Part shown: piece by piece, positions 1 through 11,700 of the stretch | Position numbering within the stretch: the first letter of the stretch is position 1 | How the letters are laid out: each line of letters starts with the position of its first letter | Source of the DNA: Pyxicephalus adspersus | Taxonomy: Eukaryota > Chordata > Amphibia > Anura > Pyxicephalidae | Length of the DNA stretch: 64,000 bases | Assembly: GCF_032062135.1 (NCBI RefSeq) | Contig: NC_092861.1 | Coordinates: 62,876,791-62,940,790 of the forward strand | Reading direction: 5' to 3' | The notes under the pieces: generated by a model | What the model saw: the letters and a program-made list of their open reading frames with translations, nothing else | The model's database searches: none | What the model was told of the DNA's origin: nothing | Program-made: the position numbers and the translations under genes

Positions 1-593
1 TCATATAATTTATTGATCTGTTTTTATTTTTTGACCATGTTTAAGGACCAGAAGGTCCAGATCATACACTGGTCAATTCTTAGCTAAAGAAAAGCCAAGA
101 ATGTACAAGCCAAAACACTTTTTGTGTGAATATTAACTTCAGCTAGGAGAATAAAACATTTTTTTTCCCCAAGAGCCTTTCTCTGGCCTACATAATGTTT
201 CAATATCTGCAGTCATGAACCTCATGTTTTAGTAAGTACAGATTTCTAAGTTGATGCTGGATTGGCATCTTAGATTTTTGCCAGGCATAACTCTTACACT
301 GGTAAGATATCATTCCTATTTTCCAGTATCCCCAAAATGTTATACCCACATAAGATTAGCTGCTTGGCTCATTTTAGATATTACTTGAAGTCTACAGCAC
401 CCTAGAAATAATATTTTAAAATATTACAATACGTTGTAATTTAAATGTGCTGCCTTAAAAAAGCACTAAAAACAAAGCTCTGGTCCTTTAAAAGCCCAGC
501 GCACAGCAATGCGGTGATCAGGTAGTAAATTAGCAACTACAGGCCTTCTTCATGCCTTCCCCTCCAGTCGCCATGTGTGTTTTTGGTATATGT

Positions 594-1056
594 CAGGCAT
601 GTCCAAAGTCCAGCTCGGGGCAGCCTCTGTCATAAAATCAATAATATGCGGCCCGCCTGCACTGTTGACCACAGTATAAAATATACACATGTACAAAAAA
701 GCTATTTTATATTTCATTAGAGTTGATCAACTGCCTTGCAATTATCCGCTCGCTACTTGGCGGGCATAATTTGCAGGATGGGAGTCCCCGTGTGTGCACA
801 GGCAATCTCCTACGTCATTATAGTGGGCTGGTGCTGTGCGGGACCCGCGCGGACCACGCCCACTCTGCACGGAGCCTGCACTGACACCAGACTCTGTGCA
901 CAGGGAATCCCTCACATCACCCTTGTGGGCATGTGCTGTGCGGGACCTGCGCAGACAACACCCACACCAAACCTGAGTACGTGCTGAATGGTCACCCCCC
1001 ACACATTTTCTCCTCACCAAATCAGGCCCTCTTTGCAAAAAGTTTGGACGCCCCTG
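594..1056. mobile_element. Non-autonomous hAT-type DNA transposon
   Basis: The left end begins CAGGCATGTCCAAAGTC and the right end finishes GTTTGGACGCCCCTG, which are imperfect inverted repeats of the CAGG...CCTG type. The element is bounded by a perfect 8-bp direct repeat, GTATATGT, at 586-593 and 1057-1064. Eight-base target duplications are a hallmark of hAT transposons. The GC-rich interior contains a degenerate tandem duplication of roughly 100 bp (around 790-890 against 892-990). It has no transposase. Open frames on both strands here are by-products of the GC-rich repeat. Confidence 0.85.
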
Positions 1057-1208
1057 GTATATGTGAATGCAGCACTGATTGGATCCTAATGCATATACAT
1101 AATATACATATACAAGAGATGAAATGTAATGGTGAACTATATAGGTAATCACATTATTATATTTTATTTACATTTTTTTTTTTTTTACTGCGTGGAGTTT
1201 AGCTTTAA

Positions 1209-1529
1209 AGCTACGTACACACTTGCAGTGGTTCCCATCCAAGAATTGTCTCAGGGCCGATAACGGACGAGAATCTGGCATGTGTACAGTGCCCGTCGTC
1301 CACCGTCCTGGCAGATCCATGTGCGATGGGCAACAATTGATCCTAATTAAAGTGAAGGAGGAGAGCGTGCAGTGGGGTGCCGATTCGTCGTTCCCCCCCA
1401 CCCCTCTCCATAAAGCACAACGGTGCTGTAAGTACAGCACTCGTTCATGCATCATGCAGTAGTTTGTTGTTGGAAAGGATTGTGAAAAATACCTTTCCAA
1501 TGCCAATTATTGCACGTGTGTATGCAGCC
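1209..1529. mobile_element. PIF/Harbinger-like MITE, long form
   Basis: A 321-bp element starts AGCTACGTACACAC and ends GTGTGTATGCAGCC. It is flanked by TAA at 1206-1208 and 1530-1532. Three-base TWA duplications are typical of PIF/Harbinger insertions. The right third carries the family's characteristic arm (GTTGGAAAGGAT...CCTTTCC) and the interior has the shared segment near TCTCCATA. Same family as 29810-30140. It is non-coding; the family name is inferred from target-site size and ends, not from a transposase. Confidence 0.75.
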
Positions 1530-2404
1530 TAAGTGTTAATCAGCATGTTGCTTTACTGTCTTTATTACATACTCATAAAGGGTCAACTCTGTCTTGAGCA
1601 GCTGATAACAAGCTCCCCAAAGTACGGAAGAGCTGAATAGAAGAAACAATGCTCCCAGCAATAAGTCAATCATAAACAATTTCTCACCTGTCTATAAAAT
1701 AGTGTAAAAAACACCCATGAAAACTATCAATTGTAGAGAAACCAGTTGTCACCACTCCTAATGCGTCAACAGCAGCTATCCTGTCTACATTGGCATTTGA
1801 GTATAAATTATTGAAAAGGTATATATGGGTAATTATTGATTCATTAATGTACATTACAGCTATGGACTTTAACACCCCAACACCAACTAAAAGTATTTAA
1901 AAAGTCACAGAAATATACATTTAAATGCTTCTATCATTTTTCCATTTATTGATTTTAATTTCTTGCAAAGTGTCTTTAAACTTGCTATAAAAATTGATTT
2001 CTTTAGGAAGAGTCAGTTCCCTGCAGGTTGTAGCCCTTTCCTTTTCTGAGAGTGTCTAAATACTGTCTGTGCTGGTTTAGGCCCTCCATCCCTGCAAAAA
2101 CCTACATTTGAATAGCAGCCGGGCAAACCGTGAAGGGTAATACAAAAGAGCCATTTGCATGAAGCTCTGAGGCTGCTGACATCTCATTCAAAAAAGCAGT
2201 AGCCAGCAGAGGGCATTTAAATGTTTTCATGAGCTAGACCTTTACAGGTATAAAAAAAAGAACCTTTCTAAAATGTGTTAAATACATATAATTTTATGGG
2301 TAGATTGTTGTAGTAATAAATGGCTTGGTATCCATTTCTTTTTGTTATTGTTACTGAATGAATATATAGCTAGGTAACATTTGGTGTTTTGTGACCTATA
2401 TTAT

Positions 2405-2552
2405 TATTATTATTAATAAACAGGATTTATATAGCGCCAACATATTACGCAGCGCTGTACATTAAATAGGGATTGCAAATGACAGACTAATACAGACTGT
2501 GATACAGGAGGAGAGGACCCTGCCCCGAAGAGCTTACAATCTATATTCAGTA
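2405..2552 (+). repeat. Dispersed repeat, ATATAGCGCCAACATATT family
   Basis: A short ATT microsatellite runs into a segment reading TTTATATAGCGCCAACATAT, then CAGCGCTGTACA, then a CCCGAAGAGCTTACAATCTA end. Related copies appear reversed at about 20225-20375 and in diverged form at about 63222-63312. The three copies in one window show it is interspersed. I cannot assign it to a transposon class from sequence alone. Confidence 0.7.
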
Positions 2553-2678
2553 AACATTTATTTATGTCCTTTTTCAATTTGTTTTCTGGCATTTTTATAA
2601 AATTACTACTAAAACTAGATCTGGAAATCAACCTTAATTTCGATGGCCTGTTGATAATATTTGTTTTTGTTTTTCCAG

Positions 2679-2716
2679 GTTACACGATCATTGGTTATGA
2701 CAAAAATGAGTGTTGA
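2679..2716 (+). CDS. MCPH1: MCPH1 internal exon (38 nt)
   Basis: The acceptor TTTTTCCAG ends at 2678 and the donor GTAAGT begins at 2717. The exon reads [12 protein letters not shown] plus two bases of a Glu codon, so it begins in phase 0 and ends in phase 2. It was chosen over a readthrough because splitting the Glu codon at GA|GTAAG gives both a consensus donor and a frame that continues exactly into the next exon. It corresponds to the start of the BRCT domain. Confidence 0.9.
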
Positions 2717-5700
2717 GTAAGTGTTTCCACTTATAACTTCCATGGTTTTGTAAATTTCAATATCAATTAATGTATTACCCTAAAGTCAATTGAACTGCAA
2801 CAGCTATGTTACTGCAATACTGTAGTTGTCTACATAATAGTTGTCTACATAAAAGAATACTTTCATTAAGTTGGCCGTAGAATCTTTAAAATACTTATCC
2901 AAGCATCTTCCTTAGCGTATACTAAGATTTATTTAAATAATATTATTAAGTGGAACTTTTGTTCAGCTTTAACAGTATATGGGGATGTTGTTTTTTAAAG
3001 AGAGGTTAGTGGCAGCCTTCACATTTTCCACATCTCAGGTTTAAAAAACATGAGACGCAGTTAAAAAAAAAAAAGATGATTTTTTATTAAAACGTTGTGG
3101 CCCTCCATGACTTTGTATTTAAATGAAATTCTTCCTTCTCTTATGTTTCTACCAAAGCTAACCTTTCCTATAATTTCTATGTATAGAATATTACACCCAA
3201 GGGGAAGATACCACAGTGCCATTTTTATCTTTTGCATTTAAAATGAGCAAAAAATAAAAGGTTTTCCTGGGTGCATGTTTTTTCTGTGTCCATCTGGCTC
3301 TGGGGGCAATATTGCATAAAATGTTTTTTGGTTCTTAGGTGTTTTTTTTGTTTTGTTTTTTATAATAGCCAAATAATGCAAATAATGCAGTACCAGCTTG
3401 TCATTTTTAAGGCTGATAATGTTATCAATGACAAAAATAGAAGGTATAAAAGGTTTCAATTTGTACTGTGTACCTTAACATTTATTTTATTGACTCAGGG
3501 TCTGGTTACTGTGTGGTAATCATAGGGGACCATTTTCACACACTTGGAGACATAAGTAAATATTTATGGTTCTAAAATCTAAAATACTGACCTCCAGGAC
3601 GCCCAGGAAAGTTGGTGTTGAAGGCAAAAGAAATGAGGCAGAACTCAGAGGAAATACTTTCACTGGAGAACAAAACCCACCCCTACCTTTAGCCATCTTA
3701 TCTCCAGCAATCTCTAGGGACTTCTGCTTTGTAGGTCTGTTTTGATATATGTCTTTGTTAATATCTAACATGAGGAACACTAGAAACGTGCCAAGTCTTA
3801 TGTTATGAAGATGAAGAAAGAAAAGCCTGTGCAGTAACATTTCATCACAGTGGTTTTATTCAGTTTGTTTTTACTAATGTGTGCAAGTTAAAAAAAAACC
3901 TTTTAAAATAGTGTATGATGTATGTAAAGCTTTTGGAAAAGGAAAAAGCACAAAAGTATTTTTTTCATAGATTCCTGTCTTTTCTGGAGGATTGTAAATG
4001 ATAAGAAATCTAATTATGAAAATGCTTTGTTTTGGATTTCATTTTTTGATCTAAAGTTTAATTTATTCTATAATTCTGTAATCCCCCTTTCCTCCCTAAC
4101 TAGCCTCCTGCATTGTTGACATCTTAAAAACTAAAAGTAGCACTTAGCTGGCTGTTCTGTAATGTCCTATAGACTTGAATGGAACATTGTTCTTGCCTTA
4201 TGAGAATGTTCTTTTTAAAAGGTATCAAGAATGGCGATAGGAAACAATGTATTGTGACTTATTCAGTCCGCCCCTTCAGTATTAAGGTATTTACAGACCT
4301 TTCTGATTTGACCGCTTTATCCTACATGGACGATTTATAGTGCATCCTAAAAAAATTAGGCTTTTTAACTACTGTTAACCTTGTCTTAGTGGTTCACTAG
4401 CTAAAGCATTCTTACAACAATGATGTTAGTTTTGTTTTCCTCCAGATACAATAGTCTTAAAATGAATTACTTTGCATCAAGTTTACTTTATGGACCGTTT
4501 TTATGTTTAAGTTGATAATATTCCATATTAAACCTCCCCTACACCGCCTCTTACCAAGGGGAAATACATTCAGATCAGCTAATCTTCATACCCGAGCTCT
4601 GCTATTTCCCCTATCAATTTAGCTACCATTCTCTGCACTTTCTCCAGTTCCGCAATATACCTTTTTGTGAACTGGTGCCCAAAATTAAACTGCATATTAA
4701 ACTGCAGAATTTGCAAGTTGGTATTGCATGCTATTTTTAAGTCAGTGATCATGGTGAACACCCATGTCTTTTTCCAGTACTGACTTCCTCAGGTGTATTC
4801 CCCGTAGGGTGCATACATTTACATTTATTAGCATGAAATCTTATTTGCCATATCAAATTGCAGTTTCTCTATCAGGCAGTGATTGCAAGTTAGAGGCATA
4901 TTGTGAGGATTATATTCAAATACCAAGTTTTGTGTCATGTGAAATGGAGTTTTGGAGTAAATTTTTATTGCAGCAAGAGTTTGGTAGTTTTTAGACATTA
5001 AAGCCAGCATTGTACATGTGAAATAACTACATGTGTAGTAGCCTCGTTACTGTTACAAATAAAAAAGGGCACAAATCAATATACTAAGTTTATATAGACC
5101 TAGTCCATTACCTATTTGTTAAATATGCATTCTGCTACAAAGCTAATACACCATTTCTACAACACTTAGGAGCTGATATCCAACACACCTGAAAGTGTCT
5201 GTTTCTGCAGAATCCCCATTTAGCCAGGTGAGTTAAGGTATTTACAGACCTTTCTGATTTGACCGCTTTATCCTACATGGACGATTTATAGTGCATCCTA
5301 AAAAAATTAGGCTTTTTAACTACTGTTAACCTTGTCTTAGTGGTTCACTAGCTAAAGCATTCTTACAACAATGATGTTAGTTTTGTTTTCCTCCAGATAC
5401 AATAGTCTTAAAATGAATTACTTTGCATCAAGTTTACTTTATGGACCGTTTTTATGTTTAAGTTGATAATATTCCATATTAAACCTCCCCTACACCGCCT
5501 CTTACCAAGGGGAAATACATTCAGATCAGCTAATCTTCATACCCGAGCTCTGCTATTTCCCCTATCAATTTAGCTACCATTCTCTGCACTTTCTCCAGTT
5601 CCGCAATATACCTTTTTGTGAACTGGTGCCCAAAATTAAACTGCATATTAAACTGCAGAATTTGCAAGTTGGTATTGCATGCTATTTTTAAGTCAGTGAT

Positions 5701-8700
5701 CATGGTGAACACCCATGTCTTTTTCCAGTACTGACTTCCTCAGGTGTATTCCCCGTAGGGTGCATACATTTACATTTATTAGCATGAAATCTTATTTGCC
5801 ATATCAAATTGCAGTTTCTCTATCAGGCAGTGATTGCAAGTTAGAGGCATATTGTGAGGATTATATTCAAATACCAAGTTTTGTGTCATGTGAAATGGAG
5901 TTTTGGAGTAAATTTTTATTGCAGCAAGAGTTTGGTAGTTTTTAGACATTAAAGCCAGCATTGTACATGTGAAATAACTACATGTGTAGTAGCCTCGTTA
6001 CTGTTACAAATAAAAAAGGGCACAAATCAATATAGTAAGTTTATATAGACCTAGTCCATTACCTATTTGTTAAATATGCATTCTGCTACAAAGCTAATAC
6101 ACCATTTCTACAACACTTAGGAGCTGATATCCAACACACCTGAAAGTGTCTGTTTCTGCAGAATCCCCATTTAGCCAGGTGAGGCAGACAACTCTAGACT
6201 GATTTTATTAAAACTTTTAAAGAACTATTCATCTGTAGTTTTGAGAGCCTAAACACCATTCCAAAACAGGTTGTAACTAGTACGTCACTTTTCCCAGGAG
6301 GCGGGTTTTCTTCCCATGCTCAATCTCAGGTATCTGCAGAAGGGACTTTTTATGAAATGTGAAAAAAAGAGCTGATCTCTCATGCTCCGTGAGATTGGCA
6401 CATTTTCTTTTTACAATTTCAGGAAGACCCATCACCCGATTTCATGCCTGAACAGTGACATAAGGAGCAGGAGGAAGAACATGGTGGCACCCAGTGTCCA
6501 GTGCACATTTACACACACATTTTCGACACATACATACAATGCCATATTCTCATCTACAGATTTATACTGAATTTTTGCTGTACCTTTTCTTCAAGATTTT
6601 CCAATACACACTTTTTATGATACAGAAGAAGATGATCCTGTTAACGATACAGCATTGTTAACAATCATAAAGTAGACTATAGATAGCCGTTACGAATACG
6701 GATTAAGGTAGTTCACATGGTAACATGCAGGCATTTTTCACATAATTGTGTTAGTGTTCTTAGGTAAGTAACAGAGACTACATTTTCTTTTAAATTAAAT
6801 TACAAGTAAACAAAGCAGAATCCTACCCCACCCATTTTATTTAACTGAAAATCATTTTAAACCTACCTAATACATGTATTCATTAAATTATTAATTGGAT
6901 GAAGGCAAAGTGTTTGAATAAACTAGAGTCCTTCAGCTATGCTGTTGTTAATGAGCAACATATGACCCTTTTGGAGGTCATTTCTTACATAATAAATCAT
7001 AACAGAAGTAAATTAAAGTGTTTATCTTGGACTTGATGTTCTAGTATACAGGCTGTCTAAAATGACTGTGTCTCTACTCTAAATATAAAGAAATATATAT
7101 CTGTACCCTTATATAGTGATCTAAGCTGAACTTAAATCCTCTAAATGATGGGAAACTATTTCATTTCTTTAAAATGTGAGGTTTTTCACATTTTTATACA
7201 TAACTTCTGTTGTTGCTATAAAAGATTATTAAATTGACAGTGTTTTAGAATCTTTTACATCATATGTTAACTGAACAACTGAACTAGGCAGGAGATTATC
7301 CCTATTGGCAGTATAAAATGGCATATTGACGAAGATTTGTTTGCTAAGCTGTGTCACCCTAGATTATTATACATGAAACCAGTTACTTGCTTTTAGAATA
7401 GATGGTTGATTGTATACCAGCCAGTATCAGAGACTGGGTATTTTGTCTGTGGTGATGACAGAATGTATACTGTGCCCTCCTTTTCCTATAAATAGTGTGT
7501 GGACACCTTTAACTAACTGTGTAAATGAGATAATGACCTCCCTACATTGGGCATCTCTAACCCCTGATCCCCACAACCGGCTATCTGGCCCTTATGCTCC
7601 CTGGAATATATCTGCGCATCTTATGATTACCAACACACTGCTATCTTTCGTCCATAGTTGGGAGCAAGATCAGGGAATCCAATTTACAGATGAGACCCTT
7701 TTATATTTTGGCCACAAGGCTTCCATCTGCAACAAATATTAGAAGCTTATTTGCAAGTTAAGCTGCGTACACACCTGCAATTTTTCTCGTTGGAAAGGAT
7801 CTTTCTATTCTATCTATTCTTTCTATTCCTAAAACTCTTTGGGAAACAGCAAGATAAATGAGTGCAGGTGCCCCTGACTGCATGATGTTCAATAAGGGAC
7901 TTGAATATTTATTATTGGTAATTTCAGATTTTACACAAGGCGTCAACACAGAGAGGTGTGAAATGCTTATATGCCATGAGGCAATAAGGGGGAGGTATTG
8001 TACCTCAATGGTATGCATAAGGACCAGATGTAACACATAAGAATTTGTTGCCATAACAGGCTAAAAAGAAAATGTGTGTGGTACAGGGAGCCATTTGCCA
8101 TATGTATGTGTGAATAAAAAGAAAGCTGTAAACGCCTACACAAGAGAATTTGAATAGTAAAGGTAAACAAAGATAGTATGGACACTTAAGCTGCGTACAC
8201 ACCTGCAATTTTTCTCGTTGGAAAGGATCTTTCACGATCCTTTCCAACGAGAAAAGACTGCACGATGCATGAACGATGTGCCGTGTGTACGCAGCTTTAC
8301 TCACCAGATGTATTGCGCCCCTACCTTGCTAGCTAGGGTGTATTCCCACGCAGACCCAACTTGTTTGCTCTGCAGTACCACTCCTGGGAATGTTTTTTTA
8401 GGTTTTCTGGACATGTTCCTCGCTGTCCTTGCATTAGTTGGGCATGGAGAATTATCTATCAATTAATATGCTGCAATACCTGGTAACCTGTTGATCCAAC
8501 ACCTGTCATCAGATGTGTTAAAGAAATTGGGATTGCTTATCTATTTATGAATCTGGGTCAAATATTTTTAAAACAAAATGATTATCATGACAGACTGTTA
8601 GCATTTTCAGGAAATGAGGCAAGCAAAGACAGCCAAAATATATTTTTTAAAACGTCTGATTTCTTTAATGGTATTTAACTAAAAAGAATGTCATGTTCTC

Positions 8701-11700
8701 AGTTTTGAAAACCATATGTGTATATAAAAGTTTGAAATCAACAAAAACTTAATTGCTGTATTTGTACAGTTTCTCCTTGCTGATTTAGATCTCATTTGGA
8801 ACCACTTAGTCATAGCTAAATATTGAATGTATACTGGAAATCCCCTGAAAGTACTGTCCTTAAAAGATTCTCTGGTTTCACAGTTGCTAACATGCCTTAT
8901 ACAGTAAAATGGTGATATTCATTGAACACAATGCTGTTAAGTAAATTAAGTTTAAGATACAAAGTTGCATACAAGAAAATGTTTGTTTATATATGGCTTG
9001 GTACTGTTCATATAATTTGCCTCAAAACTAATATATGCAGGCATTATTTAAAACTAATTGCTAGTTTGTGTTTCTTTTTGTGTTAAGGAAACAAAATAAT
9101 GTTATACAAGTTGTGAAAAAGCTTGGAGGCTTCATCTTTTCACACACTGTTTGTGAAAGTACTTCACATGTTGTTTCTGGAAGTGCAGGACGTACCTTGA
9201 ATGTTATCTTAGGAATTGCAAGAGGTTGCTGGATTCTATCATATGATTGGGTAAGTCATTAATATTCCTCTTACTATTGTTTAACCAAATGCACAGTTCC
9301 AACTATATTTTCATAAATTAACACAATTAAGGTCCTTCATTTAACAACAATACCTCATAAGTTTACAACAAGATAAAAAACTGATAGCAAGTTTCGGTAA
9401 CCGTCAAATATTTTATTGTTGAGAAATGTCAGCTCACATGTTCATTAAATGCCAAGGCAGAAGTTGTACTCCACGCTTTATATGACTATTCAGTGCCCAC
9501 CATTAGCTGTGGAGTATACACATCCACATGTTAGAATATGTATCTGTGTATAATAATTACACATGCAGTCATTAAAAAATTTGTTGTTGCTTTAGATCTT
9601 CAACTGCTACCCATAGGATGCGTCAAAAATGTTGAAAAAGTAGAATTACAAAAACATAATCATTTTTGTTTTTGTTTACTCTTAATTCTAATTGGTACCT
9701 TTTTATTTGAATTAATTATGTAAAGCTGATGTTTAGGTAAAGTGCTAAATACGCAGATTAAATACAAGGAGGACAGTAGTTTACCTGCCAAAGGATGTAT
9801 TTTTAGAGTCAAGGACAACTTTTCTAGAAGATATTTTTGTAATGTGTAAGAACCGAAGCTAACATACATTATTTGTTACTGCTGTCAACAAAAGTGAGGT
9901 TTTAAAAAAAAAAAATGTTTATATATTACTATTGCTGCAGTTCAGTTGTGTTATTTCTCCCAGAGACTCCCACTGGAAGAGCATGAGAGTCAATGAATAA
10001 AGCACAATGTGCATGCAGAAACACATGCCATGATTACACAGTGATTAATCTGTTTCTGATCATTTATTATTGTTTGATCTTTATTAAAATCAAACTGCCA
10101 AACAGTGTAATAAATAGAAATTTGGTACTTAAAGAAACAGGTTTAATGTTCTCACCAATGTTTTGGCCAACCCTTTATTTATGCATGTCATTGAATGACA
10201 CACATTTTACTGTACTCTGAGAAACTTCTGTTCAGTTAAAGCACATCTGGCTTTGCAGAATATTCATTCCTAGCTATCTTGTCAATCATCCATGATGAAA
10301 GTGTACAATACAAAGATAACCACCTTGGAGGAAAAGAAATAATTAAAATTGGGAGGACTGAGGTGTCATTTGAAAATATTGATGACTAAAAAAGTAAAAT
10401 ATATTTTGTCTTTTCACATTGATTTTGTTGCCTTTTTTCTTTAACAAATAAGCTATTGATAAACAAATATACTGATAAAAAGAATCTTTCTTTTAGTCTT
10501 TTTCAAATGATTAACTCATCTTTTGTTTGCACTAAACTTATGTCATCAGCTATGTCTCTGTGTCCTTTGAAGAGTGATGTGGCGCCCTTTCTAAATTACA
10601 ACCTGCACACACTAGGCCTCTAATTTTGTCTGGGAAGCATGAGCCTTAATACTTGGTATCAGATTGCAGCAATAATGCTAATTTCAGAGATGCTTCTTAA
10701 ATATGTGGGTTAAACTGTTGTATTTTTAATAATTGGATTGACTTCTCCTGAAAACATCCTGTGCTCAATGAAATGTGTATTAGGTGAAGGATGTTTATTT
10801 CAGGGTTCCATAGTGCTCAGGTATTTTTCTGCTTTAGGGTGAATGTCTCATTTGCATGATTTTTCTAGAAATCTAGTTTTTTTTCTGCTAAATTTACAAT
10901 TAGACCTCAATAGTTATATTTTTAGGTGGGTCCCTAGGTCTGCATATAGATAATTGAAGCCTTCTTCTAGTATTTAACTGAGCATTCTTAAGCTGCGTAC
11001 ACACGGCAAATTTTTCTCGCCCGATAATCGGTATCGGCCAATTATCGGGCGAAAATCTGCCGTGTGTACAGTTAATAAAAATCTAACGTAATGTACCTAC
11101 TTACCTTTTTATAACACATCTTATGAATTTTAGATTGTGTGCTGCTCTCTAGAATGTGGGTTTACCAAATAAAACAAGGAATATTAATTAGTTATCATAA
11201 ATACCAAATGGCACAATACTTACTTTTCTTATTTGCATCTGCTTAGGGCCTACCACATTTCACTTAAGCCCTAAACATTAAGGCATTTGATTTATGCATT
11301 ATTTGTTAATATCAGACCTTTGAATCAGCTGTATAGTTATCCTATATTCACACTGGTCATGATGTTGCCGTGCGTTTACTGCTTGTTTTTGTGGGGGCAC
11401 TACCTGTATCTTCTCCAGCAGCAGCCCCATAGAGAATGAATATGGCAGCAGTGAGTGACACCCTAAATAAGGTCTGAACCTGTCCTTAGTCACCATCAAA
11501 GCTTGTCATTGCTTAACTTATAACATTTCTGTGTATAAAATGTTGTGTATGCATGTTGCAATTTTTGATGCAACTATTTTATTATAATTTATACAGTTTA
11601 TTTGGGGCTTTAAATACATGTTATGATTATTATATTTCTGCGTCTTCATCGCTTAGGTATTTGTCCAGCTATACCTTTTTTTGGTTTAAGGGTTTCTCAA

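Larger units (their letters stand above)
1..2678 (+). other. MCPH1 intron, 5' part, repeat-bearing
   Basis: No exon is recognisable before the splice acceptor at 2677-2678. The stretch holds a hAT element (594-1056), a TTA/TAA-flanked MITE (1209-1529) and a dispersed repeat (about 2405-2552), each listed separately. The rest is AT-rich sequence without recognisable coding content. It is called intron because the exon at 2679 starts directly after a polypyrimidine tract and AG. The preceding MCPH1 exons must lie upstream of the window. Confidence 0.6.
2717..9087 (+). other. MCPH1 intron (6.4 kb)
   Basis: A GT-AG intron between the first two visible MCPH1 exons. It carries the 951-bp tandem duplication (4282-6183) and two MITE sequences (7761-7805, 8189-8296). 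The remaining stretches (about 2.7-4.28 kb, 6.2-7.75 kb, 8.3-9.08 kb) are AT-rich with no exon, RNA gene or clear regulatory site that I can support. Confidence 0.8.

Noticed and set aside
742..1152. A 136-codon minus-strand frame and its plus-strand partner
   Set aside because: Both fall mostly within the GC-rich, tandemly repeated interior of the hAT element at 594-1056; not a gene.
7410..7742. A 110-codon frame with a [13 protein letters not shown] stretch, perhaps retroelement-derived
   Set aside because: The composition looks more protein-like than most, but I could not match it to a named LINE or other family. A translated search would decide it.
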